From positions 62,001 through 126,000 of the forward strand of contig JAUXOK010000010.1 of the NCBI GenBank assembly GCA_030682255.1: a DNA stretch of 64,000 nucleotides, given 5' to 3'. A program made the position numbers and the translations under genes. Origin of the DNA: Bacteroidota bacterium (GTDB taxonomy: Bacteria > Bacteroidota > Bacteroidia > NS11-12g > UBA955). This document shows positions 54,701-62,900 of this stretch, one piece after another. Each line of letters opens with the position of its first letter. Position 1 is the stretch's first letter. The notes under the pieces are model-generated. The model made no database searches and had not been told where the DNA came from. It saw only the letters and a program-made list of their open reading frames with translations.

Positions 54701-55291
54701 GAATTGCAATAATACATCGGATTGTTGTTTTTCTGAATATGATTTCCATTCTTGTGATGTAAAACTCAACTCTTCTGATTGATACCCATTGGTTTCAAAA
54801 GTTTTTATCAATTCAGAAATTGGTTCTGCTTTATCTTTTTTGGGATTATACCAACTGTTAAACAATTGAATAAAAATCCATTGTGTCCATTTGTAATAGT
54901 CAGGATTTGAGGTTCTAATTTCTCTTGACCAATCAAATGAAAAACCAATTCTATCCAATTGTTCTCTGTATCTTTTAATGTTTTCTTCTGTGGTAATGGC
55001 TGGGTGTTGCCCCGTTTGAATGGCGTATTGTTCGGCTGGCAAACCAAAGGCATCATAACCCATGGGGTGCAAAACATTAAACCCTTGATGTCTTTTGTAT
55101 CTTGAAACAATATCACTGGCTATATATCCCAACGGATGACCAACATGCAAGCCCGCACCACTTGGATAAGGAAACATATCTAAAACATAATATTTAGGTT
55201 TATCACTTATATTTTCCGCTTTAAAAGTTTGGTTTTTTGCCCATACTTTTTGCCAATTTTCTTCTATCTTCCGATAATCGTATTGCGCCAT
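51758..55291 (-). CDS. leuS: leucyl-tRNA synthetase with in-frame DUF559 insertion
   Basis: This is a 1177-residue class I synthetase that charges tRNA-Leu. The HIGH motif is HVGH (49-52) and KMSKS is at about 950-954. The editing domain has the key segment [26 protein letters not shown]. Right after it, residues about 429-604 are an insertion containing a complete DUF559/Vsr-like nuclease domain ([59 protein letters not shown]) between [10 protein letters not shown] and [12 protein letters not shown]. The reading frame is open throughout, and synthetase motifs resume with [16 protein letters not shown]. A second unusual segment lies before KMSKS (about 830-945). It has a -7 box at 55303-55310. 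Confidence 0.92.
   Translation of the reverse strand: [1177 protein letters not shown]
53480..54005 (-). mobile_element. DUF559-encoding palindromic element inserted in leuS
   Basis: The left end, 53480-53518 (CACCTCATCCCCCAACCCC... with hairpin TTCTC...GAGAA), is an inverted copy of the right end 53919-53954 (...CTCTCC-TTTGGAGAG..., GGGGTTAGGGGTGAGGTG). A partial second right end, AGGGGTTAGGGGTGAGGTG, is at 53987-54005. Each end can fold into its own hairpin. Between them lies one open frame, shared with leuS, encoding the DUF559 domain. The ends plus nuclease cargo look like a transposable or homing-type repeat; the movement mechanism is unknown. Confidence 0.7.
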
Positions 55292-55302
55292 AATTAAGGT
55301 TG

Positions 55303-55310
55303 CAAAAATA
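55303..55310 (-). promoter_or_regulatory. -7 box of leuS
   Basis: TATTTTTG followed by C (minus strand) ends 11 bases before the leuS ATG at 55289-55291. No clear -33 element is seen. Confidence 0.45.
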
Positions 55311-55403
55311 TTATATTTTGATGAGCTAATTGCATGAGTGAATAGAAAATACTACATAAATTAATGATTTTAAACATGTTTAAATGAAATATGATAAATA
55401 CTA

Positions 55404-55433
55404 TTTGTTAAATTGAATATTAAGTTAAATTTG
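55404..55433 (+). promoter_or_regulatory. promoter of gdhA
   Basis: TTTG (55404-55407), an 18-base spacer and TAAATTTG (55426-55433) followed by C, 23 bases before the ATG. A full match to the Bacteroidota consensus. Confidence 0.65.
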
Positions 55434-55456
55434 CAACCCATTATTTATTTAAAAAA

Positions 55457-56719
55457 ATGAGTCATTCAACAAATGAAAACAAATTGAATCCTTTGGATTC
55501 GATGATGAAACGCTTCGATGAAGCTGCCCAAATTATTGGTTTAGACGATAATGTCTACAACACATTAAAATATCCTGCAAGAAGCCTCACAGTTCACCTT
55601 CCAGTGATGATGGACAATGGCAAGATTGAGGTATTTGAAGGTCACCGTGTTCAACATAGCACTACGCTTGGACCTGCAAAAGGTGGAATTCGCTATTCTA
55701 TGGATGTAGATATTGACGAAGTGAAAGCACTTGCTGCTTGGATGACATGGAAAACAGCTATTGTTGGCGTTCCTTATGGTGGTGGTAAAGGTGGCATAAA
55801 ATGCAATCCTAAAAAAATGAGCAAAGGGGAGTTGGAAAGATTAACCAGAGCTTATGCTGCGGCATTGAGTGATTTTATCGGACCAGACAAAGATATTCCT
55901 GCTCCAGACATGAATACAGGCGGTCAAGAAATGGCTTGGATAGTAGATGAATATTCCAAAATCAAAGGAGAATTTACACCTGCAGTAATAACAGGTAAAC
56001 CACTTTCAATGGGTGGCTCTCTAGGAAGAGTAGAAGCTACCGGAAGAGGTGTGATGGTTTGTACCCGTTCTGCTATTGCCAAAATGGGTTTAAGACCAGA
56101 TGAATGTACTTGTGTCGTTCAAGGTTTTGGTAACGTAGGTTCAATTTCAGCAAAATTAATAGAAATGTTAGGCGTCAAGATTATTGCTATTTCTGATATA
56201 ACAGGGGGCTATTACAATCCAAATGGTATTTCAGTTAGTGATGCCATGAATTACACCAAAGATAATGGGAATTTAGAAGGTTTTACTGGTGGCGAGAAAG
56301 TGAGCAACTCAGAGTTATTAGAATTAGATTGTACCATTCTAGTACCTGCTGCTATGGAAGACCAGATTACTGATAAAAACGCTGCAAATATTAAAGCAAA
56401 ATTAATCGTAGAAGGTGCAAATGGTCCAACAAGTGCAAACGCTGACTCTATATTGAATGAAAAAGGAATTATTGTAGTGCCAGACATTTTAGCAAATGCT
56501 GGTGGTGTTACAGTGTCTTATTTCGAATGGGTTCAAAACAAAATGGGTTACTATTGGACAGAAGAACGTGTTAACAGAAGAGCAGACAGATTGATGAAAA
56601 GTGCATTTGATACCGTATTTGAAAACAGCAATAAATTCAATGTGAGTATGAGAACTGCTGCCTATATTGTTGCAATCGAAAAAGTAGCAACCACTCAAAA
56701 ATTAAGAGGTACTTACTAA
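55457..56719 (+). CDS. gdhA: Glu/Leu/Phe/Val-family dehydrogenase (probable glutamate dehydrogenase)
   Basis: This 420-residue enzyme interconverts glutamate and 2-oxoglutarate plus ammonium. Seen are the substrate-binding GPAKGGIRYSMDVDIDEVKALAAWMTWKTAIVGVPYGGGKGGI (with its catalytic Lys), PAPDMNTGGQEMAWIVDEYS, GGSLGRVEATGRGV, the Rossmann motif VQGFGNVGS and the C-terminal EGANGPTSANAD. Length fits hexameric GDHs. The psd gene starts four bases after the stop codon, so they may be co-transcribed. Confidence 0.93.
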   Translation: MSHSTNENKLNPLDSMMKRFDEAAQIIGLDDNVYNTLKYPARSLTVHLPVMMDNGKIEVFEGHRVQHSTTLGPAKGGIRYSMDVDIDEVKALAAWMTWKTAIVGVPYGGGKGGIKCNPKKMSKGELERLTRAYAAALSDFIGPDKDIPAPDMNTGGQEMAWIVDEYSKIKGEFTPAVITGKPLSMGGSLGRVEATGRGVMVCTRSAIAKMGLRPDECTCVVQGFGNVGSISAKLIEMLGVKIIAISDITGGYYNPNGISVSDAMNYTKDNGNLEGFTGGEKVSNSELLELDCTILVPAAMEDQITDKNAANIKAKLIVEGANGPTSANADSILNEKGIIVVPDILANAGGVTVSYFEWVQNKMGYYWTEERVNRRADRLMKSAFDTVFENSNKFNVSMRTAAYIVAIEKVATTQKLRGTY

Positions 56720-56722
56720 GCT

Positions 56723-57376
56723 ATGTTGTTACACAGAGAAGGTTACAAGATTATTTTCATTACCATGTTAATTCTTGGTATTGTTAATGTTTTATCTTAT
56801 CAGTTCATTGGTGAAAACTGGATTTCAAAAAGTATATTGGCAATTTCGTTGGTGTTTTTTATTTTAATCGTTCAATTTTTCAGAAACCCACTCAGAAATA
56901 CTGTATTAAATGAAAAACATATCATTGCTCCAGCGGATGGTAAAGTAGTTGTAATAGAAGAAGTGGAAGAACCAGAATATTTTAAAGACAAAAGAAAACA
57001 AGTGAGTATATTCATGAGTCCAATCAATGTGCATGTGAATAGAAACCCAATTTCTGGCATCGTAAAATACGCTAAATACCATCCAGGAAAATACTTAGTA
57101 GCTTGGCATCCAAAATCCTCTACAGAAAACGAACGAACTACAGTTGTTATTGGCAACGGAAGTGTAGAAGTTTTATTCAGACAAATAGCAGGTGCACTAG
57201 CAAAAAGAATTGTTTATTATGTAAAGGAAGGCGATAATGTTAAACAAGGGGGCGAAATGGGTTTTATTAAATTTGGCTCACGAATCGACTTGTATTTACC
57301 ATTAGATACAGAAATAAATGTAAGCCTTAATCAAAAAACCAAAGGAGGTGAAACTGTAATTGCAACTTTGGCTTGA
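56723..57376 (+). CDS. psd: phosphatidylserine decarboxylase family protein
   Basis: This 217-residue proenzyme of the short (archaeal-type) Psd group has two N-terminal helices (IIFITMLILGIVNVLSYQF and SILAISLVFFILIVQFF). The core contains APADGKVVVIEEV, SIFMSPINVHVNRNPISG and KYHPGKYLVAWHPKS. The self-cleavage site is GS within FIKFGSRIDLYLP, where serine becomes the pyruvoyl group. It makes phosphatidylethanolamine from phosphatidylserine in the inner membrane. No pssA gene is adjacent in the window. Confidence 0.92.
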   Translation: MLLHREGYKIIFITMLILGIVNVLSYQFIGENWISKSILAISLVFFILIVQFFRNPLRNTVLNEKHIIAPADGKVVVIEEVEEPEYFKDKRKQVSIFMSPINVHVNRNPISGIVKYAKYHPGKYLVAWHPKSSTENERTTVVIGNGSVEVLFRQIAGALAKRIVYYVKEGDNVKQGGEMGFIKFGSRIDLYLPLDTEINVSLNQKTKGGETVIATLA

Positions 57377-57402
57377 TTTTTGTAAATATTTTAGTAACTT
57401 TG
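57373..57402 (+). promoter_or_regulatory. promoter of the Cys-rich small protein gene
   Basis: TTG (57373-57375), a 19-base spacer and TAACTTTG (57395-57402), 21 bases before the ATG at 57424. The -33 box overlaps the end of psd. Confidence 0.6.
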
Positions 57403-57423
57403 TAAAATAAATATATTACCAAT

Positions 57424-57732
57424 ATGAAAAAATTAATTTTAACCTTCGCATTAATAGCTGGATTTTCTTTAATCTCTAATGCTCAAACAGCTGCTGGAAC
57501 TGAAACACCTCAACCTGCAACTGTTGTAACACCTGTTACTGTTGTAACTCCAGCTGCTTCATCAACACCTGCAACTACAACTGAAACAAAACCTACTTCA
57601 GAAAAAAAATGTGCTGCTCAAAAATCTTGTTGCAAAACAAAAACTGAAGGAACATCTACAGGAAGTTCTTCTTGTTCTAAGAAAGAAGAAAAAGCTTGCT
57701 GCAAGAAAAAAACAGAAGCTAAAAAAGATTAA
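57424..57732 (+). CDS. small secreted Thr/Pro- and Cys/Lys-rich protein
   Basis: This 102-residue protein has a signal peptide MKKLILTFALIAGFSLISNAQ. Residues about 22-60 are a low-complexity Thr/Pro/Val linker (VVTPVTVVTPAASSTPATT). The C-terminal 40 residues hold six cysteines in C-x5-CC-type clusters (KKCAAQKSCCK, SSCSKKEEKACCKKK) and many lysines. It could bind metal or be redox-active; this is inference, and I know no named family. It has its own promoter and terminator, so it is a self-contained transcript. Confidence 0.7.
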   Translation: MKKLILTFALIAGFSLISNAQTAAGTETPQPATVVTPVTVVTPAASSTPATTTETKPTSEKKCAAQKSCCKTKTEGTSTGSSSCSKKEEKACCKKKTEAKKD

Positions 57733-57753
57733 TTCTTAAAACAATACTTAATA

Positions 57754-57786
57754 AAAAAGCCCAAATTAATTTGGGCTTTTTTTGTG
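57754..57786 (+). terminator. rho-independent terminator
   Basis: The perfect palindrome AAGCCCAAATTAATTTGGGCTT followed by a T-run, about 20 bases after the stop of the Cys-rich gene. A-tracts on the left make it usable on both strands. Confidence 0.9.
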
Positions 57787-57871
57787 GGAAACGACTTTTG
57801 AATTTCAGTAATACTGCAAAACTTATTTCTACAACTTTAATTCATTTGGTTATCAAACGTACAGTTTAAGT

Positions 57872-58154
57872 ATGCAAATAACAAATAATCTATCTGCTGG
57901 GGCTAGTGTATCAATCAGTTCGCCCAATGGAAATTTAACAAGACTAAGTCCTGGGCAACCTTGTCTTTGGTGTCAATACAGTTAATTTTACCTTTACTGA
58001 TATTCCTCCTGTAGATATTGGTGTATGAATCAATATCAAAATTTTTAACAAAAACAAAAAATGTGATACAACCATTTGTTTGGAATTGCTCCCTTCCGAA
58101 ACCAGTTGTCAAAAACCTATTAAAATCAATTCATTTGACTTTGTAGGAAATTAA
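57872..58154 (+). pseudogene. decayed small ORF (frameshift and internal stop)
   Basis: An ATG at 57872 opens MQITNNLSAGASVSISSPNG, which stops soon after LSPG. The next frame continues plausibly with LGNLVFGVNTVNFTFTDIPP, hits one TGA near 58026, and then reads NIKIFNKNKKCDTTICLELLPSETSCQKPIKINSFDFVGN to a TAA at 58152-58154. This looks like a broken small protein gene. I recognise no family, and a chance run is possible. The minus-strand frame at 57915-58112 is its shadow. Confidence 0.35.
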
Positions 58155-58274
58155 TAGAACCTGACATCCAATGTGTCAAGTTTGCGCAACTGTTGTTTGA
58201 TTAGGTAGCAATGGTTTTTATTTGAAAATTAATTTATTTTGCAGTCAATTGATTTTTATTTTAAAAAAAATACC

Positions 58275-58572
58275 ATGACAAAAGTTAAAGAGTTTTTCTT
58301 GTATCTGTTTTGCTTTATAATGGTTATTCAGATTGGTTTTTTAATAACAGAGTATGTTAAAATTATTACTGCTTCTTTATTAGGTTTTTCCTATGAATTT
58401 AGACCAATTCTGGGTTTAACGATGTTTTATTCTGAGTCTGAATTACAAGGAATCTTTTTACTCACATCAAATCAATAAAATTGAAATTTCAGGACTTGCT
58501 TTTACGCACTTAATCAGTTTGATTGCGGTAATTACATTATGGATTAGGCGAAAGACATTGTTTGTCAATTAA
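58275..58572 (+). pseudogene. frameshifted small membrane protein gene
   Basis: An ATG at 58275 gives MTKVKEFFLYLFCFIMVIQIGFLITEYV..., one long hydrophobic helix, then RPILGLTMFYSESELQG, and stops at 58478. In the next frame, from about 58456, the sequence continues with SHQINKIEISGLAFTHLISLIAVITLWIRRKTLFVN and stops at 58570-58572, adding a second membrane helix. A single-base frameshift between 58440 and 58470 would join them. The TTG start at 58239 would add 12 residues. No family is recognised. Confidence 0.45.
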
Positions 58573-58599
58573 TCAATTAAGGACTTACTCTTGGCTATC

Positions 58600-58869
58600 A
58601 TGTCTTTGTTTTTCATAAGAGATATTATCTATCCTGGAATATTTGTTTTATTTAATTTCATTCCTTGTCAAATTTATAAATTATACAAAATATTTCCATT
58701 AAATGGTTTCCTTTTATTAAAAGTTCACTTTTTTTTAGGATTGATTATGTTAGGATTTGTTGTTTGGATTTTACCATCAAACAAGAGATTTGTTTTTGTA
58801 TTTAGTGGCGCCATTGCATCAGTAATATCATTTTACATGATACTTAAATATACCCAATTATTGCTTTGA
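58600..58869 (+). CDS. hypothetical membrane protein, 89 aa
   Basis: This small protein has three hydrophobic segments (IIYPGIFVLFNFIPC, FLLLKVHFFLGLIMLGFVVWIL and FVFVFSGAIASVISFYMIL). I start at the ATG at 58600; a TTG at 58591 is three codons upstream. It is 28 bases beyond the frameshifted membrane gene and could originally have been its partner. No family is recognised, and it may itself be a remnant. Confidence 0.4.
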   Translation: MSLFFIRDIIYPGIFVLFNFIPCQIYKLYKIFPLNGFLLLKVHFFLGLIMLGFVVWILPSNKRFVFVFSGAIASVISFYMILKYTQLLL

Positions 58870-58906
58870 ATTTATATGTACTGTAAATGATAAGAATCTT
58901 TAAATC

Positions 58907-59410
58907 TTATTTCCAAACACATATGATGCCACCCATCAGCATCATTGTTACAATCCAATAACCCGAATGAATGGCAATGTATTTAAAACTTTTTCTTTCA
59001 AAAAGAGCATTTTGAATGATAATTGGACTTGAAAACATTAATCCAGCCAAAAAGCCATGAAAAAGTCCATGTTTTAATGTTCTGAAATTCGACCATACAT
59101 CAATTTCGTTGCCATTTAATAATACTGATATTTTAGCGCCTTCTTTGCTAGCCTCTGGAATATCAGCCAAAAGAGAAAAAAGACTGTATTGATGCACCAC
59201 CATGAAATTAATACTCATAGCAATAAAAAATGCACAAATGAGTGAAATCAAAAGGGTTTTTAACATATTGAAATCCTTGCCTATGCTTTCTTGAGTTTCA
59301 TCAATCTCTTTTAACCATGCGCTGCCAAATACTTTAGGATGATACCATGTAAAACCAATTGGGAACGAAACAAGCGCTGCTACAAAAATTGCTAAAAAAT
59401 TTATATCCAT
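58907..59410 (-). CDS. DUF1761 family membrane protein
   Basis: This 167-residue protein begins MDINFLAIFVAALVSFPIGFTWYHPKVFGSAW, the diagnostic DUF1761 start (FxxGxxWYxPxxFGxxW). Four membrane helices are visible (5-25, about 50-72, 115-135 and 145-165). The function of the family is unknown. The gene is divergent from the lipoprotein at 59488. Confidence 0.85.
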   Translation of the reverse strand: MDINFLAIFVAALVSFPIGFTWYHPKVFGSAWLKEIDETQESIGKDFNMLKTLLISLICAFFIAMSINFMVVHQYSLFSLLADIPEASKEGAKISVLLNGNEIDVWSNFRTLKHGLFHGFLAGLMFSSPIIIQNALFERKSFKYIAIHSGYWIVTMMLMGGIICVWK

Positions 59411-59487
59411 GATTTTTAAAAGTTATTTTCAAATTAATATTGTTTTATTCAAAAAAACAAATATATTTGTATCTAAAGTTAAAATAT

Positions 59488-59907
59488 ATGGTTCAAAAAT
59501 TACTTTTATTATTTGTATTCATAGTCTTTTTGTCTTCTTGTACTTATGAAGATGGACCAAAGTTTAGTTTAATTTCTAAAAAATCTAGAGCAGTTAATAT
59601 TTGGGAATTAGATAAAGCTTATGAAAATGGTGTTGATAAAACCAATGATTACAAACGTTTTTTTGTAAACTATAAAATTGAAATTAAAAAAGATGATAGC
59701 TATGAGCTATCCTATAACCCTTTGAATATTGGTAAATTTACAGAAAATGGCTCTTGGACATTTAGTGATGATAAATCAAAAATTATTTTTACTCCAAATG
59801 GAACTACTCAAAATAATGAGTGGAAAATATTAAGATTAAAGAATAGTGAATGTTGGGTTGTGCAAAGGATTGATGGAAAAGACGTGGAGTTGAGGTTGAA
59901 AGATTAA
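59488..59907 (+). CDS. hypothetical lipoprotein, 139 aa
   Basis: I start at the ATG at 59488 because it begins the lipoprotein signal MVQKLLLLFVFIVFLSSC; an upstream ATG at 59440 would add 16 residues. The mature part looks like a small lipocalin-type beta-barrel (VNYKIEIKKDDSYELSYNPLNIGKFTENGSWTFSDDKSKIIFTPNGTTQNNEWKILRLKNSECWV), a layout common in Bacteroidota. No specific function is assigned. It lies 18 bases upstream of the giant PKD gene. Confidence 0.7.
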   Translation: MVQKLLLLFVFIVFLSSCTYEDGPKFSLISKKSRAVNIWELDKAYENGVDKTNDYKRFFVNYKIEIKKDDSYELSYNPLNIGKFTENGSWTFSDDKSKIIFTPNGTTQNNEWKILRLKNSECWVVQRIDGKDVELRLKD

Positions 59908-59925
59908 AACTAAAAAACAATTGCC

Positions 59926-62900
59926 ATGAGATATATCAATTTAAAATTTATTACAAGTTTACTACTGATATATCTATCAATGGCTTTAAACACCAATGCG
60001 CAAATAACAGCCAAGTATTCATCAAATGTTATATCAGGTTGTGTGCCATTGTCGGTTAATTTTAATGATTTAAGCACTGGAAGTCCCGTGAGATGGGAAT
60101 GGGATTTAGGAAATGGCAATCAATCTACTTTGCAAAATCCTTCAGCTTTGTTCACCACTGCTGGTACTTATCAAATCAGTTTAAAAGTTTGGGATGCTTC
60201 AAATAATCAATCGGTTGTGAGTAGTTTGAGTATCAAAGTTTTTAAGTTGCCAGTGGCCGATTTTGATGTCAGTGTTTCAACAGCTTGCGCATTAGAAACT
60301 ATAAATTTTTCTGATAAAAGTGCCATAGGAGATGCCACTATCAATAATTGGAGTTGGGATTTTGGTAATGGATTGGTATCAAATGCTAAAAATCCTTCAA
60401 TGGCCTATAAAAGTGATGGCTTGTTCAATGTATCAATCATTATTAAGGATGCCAATGGTTGTGAAAGCAATAAACTAAAAGTAGACTACATAAAAATTCA
60501 TCCAATTCCTGTTCCATCATTTATTGCAAAACCATCCTATTCTTGCAAAGCTCCAGTTTCAGTTGCTTTTGAAAATAAAACAAATTCATCCAATCTGCAT
60601 ACTTTTGATTGGGATTTTGGAAATGGTAGAAATTCAACAATCGAAAATCCATCAAATACTTACAATAGCTATGGTAATTACACAGTGAGTCTTACTGCCA
60701 AAAATAGTTTTGGTTGCCTTAATAAATTAACGGTTGTTGATGCTGTAAAAGTACAACCCATTAAAGCAAATTTTAAAATCAATAATAACAATATTTGCAT
60801 TTATGAATTTTTGGATATCGAAAATTTGACTAATTCTGATTTTAGTGGTAATACCTATTTATGGAAATTTAGCGATGGTACAATTTCAACAGAAAAAACA
60901 CCAAAGAAAAAATTTGCAAGCAGTGGTTCCTATACTGTGAAATTAATTGTTAAAAATGGAGATTGTATAGATTCTTTAACCTACCCATTATCAATTTCAG
61001 TTTTCGAAAAACCTACAACCCAAATGTATGTCAATGAAAAGTTTTCTTGTACTGCTCCTTTTGGTTTAACATTATTAACGTCTGGAAGTCAGCTCAAAAA
61101 AGTGGAGTATTATCTCGATGATCAATATATCAATTTTCAACCTAACATTACTCTAAATTATAAATTATACGAATACAAATCTTACAAGGTGATGACAGTA
61201 TCGACAGATCAAAAAAATTGTAGAGATACCATCTATGAAACCATAGAAGTAGACAGACCTGAAGTTGCTATTATACCATCAGACACTGGAAGTTGTATTC
61301 CTTTTAAATTAGACTTTGATAGTAAAATTATATCAAAATATCCGATTGTTTCCAAAGAATGGACATTGGATTCAAATGTGTTCTCAACATTAGATAAGCC
61401 CACAAGAACATATACTGAAATTGGAAGAAGAAAAGTGATTTTGAAAGTAAAAAACTCAAAGGGTTGTGAATCTACTGATTTCATTTATGTTAGTTCAGGA
61501 AATAAAGTTAATCCAGATTTTAAATTTGATACACTAATAACATGTAATAGAAATGATGTCAAAGTAATAAACTTGACAAAAGATATTAATTATAGTAAAA
61601 TTTCTTGGAAATGGGATATAGGAGGAGATAAAGAACCAATAAGAGATCAGTTTTTATATCAGTTTCACACTTCACCTGGGAAAAAAGATGTTAAATTATT
61701 TGCCAATTTATTCGGTTGCAAAGATTCAATTGTTAAAAGAATGTATGTTGAAGTTCTGGTGCCTTACGTAACTATTAGTGCTATTAATTTTGATTCATGT
61801 AAAACAATTAATGAACTACATTTAAAAGCTAATTTAACTGGTGCTCACCGTTTTAATTGGCAGGTTGGAAATAAGGTTTTTTATGATACTTCAATTATTT
61901 TGTATCCACCATTTTCAAGTTCTATAAGATTGAATGGCGCCAATGATACTAACAAATGTACAGATTATGAATATTTTATTTTTCCGAGTAAAGAAAGAAA
62001 TGTGATTGCTCATATTATGACAGATGGTATAGAAAAATGTATGCCATATAAAGTTGATTTCACATCTGTTTATAATACAAAAAACAGTCGTTCGAGATGG
62101 ACATTGAATGGTAATATCGTTTCAGAAACAAATAAATATGTTCATCATTTTAATAAGTCCGGGAGCTATCATTTAAAATTATTAGAATATGACGATGAGG
62201 GTTGCGAAGATGAAAGGGATTTTTATCATAATATAGAAGGCTCTCCAATTAAAGCCAATGCAATTACCAATAGTATTTGTTTGCCCATGGAAATTACATT
62301 AACGGATAGTTTATATAACAGTTTTAATAATTATTGGATTATCAATCAAGTAGACACAATCAAGTCAGATCAATTTTCAAAGAAGATTATTGTCAGAACT
62401 TTACCAGATAATAACAAAGGTAATGTTTTGGTTCAGTTTGTTACTCCTGCAAAGAATGATTGTAATGAAAAGCTAGATTTTACATTTAAAACCCAAGGAC
62501 CTACTGCTACTATTTTAAAATCTGGCAACATTCAATGTGAACATCAAACTGTAATTTATAGAGCTAATGTTGAGTCGATAACCAATAATAATAATTTTAC
62601 ATTGAAATGGACTTTTTATGATGGTAGCACATCTACCGATAAAGAGCCTGTAAAATTAATAGCTAAAGGCGGGTCTTATAAAACAATATTGGAAGTAAAC
62701 GATGGTTTATGTACTAGTATAGTTGTTGATGAAAGCAATTATACAGGAAGTTATATTAAAGTAGATTTTGATGCTGATCCAAGAGGTGTTTTTTGCCCTC
62801 CTTTAAAAACTACTTTTATCGATAAATCTACTTCAAGCAGAACCAATATTATTAGTTGGGATTGGGATTTTGGAGATGGTACATTTTCTAAAGAACAACA

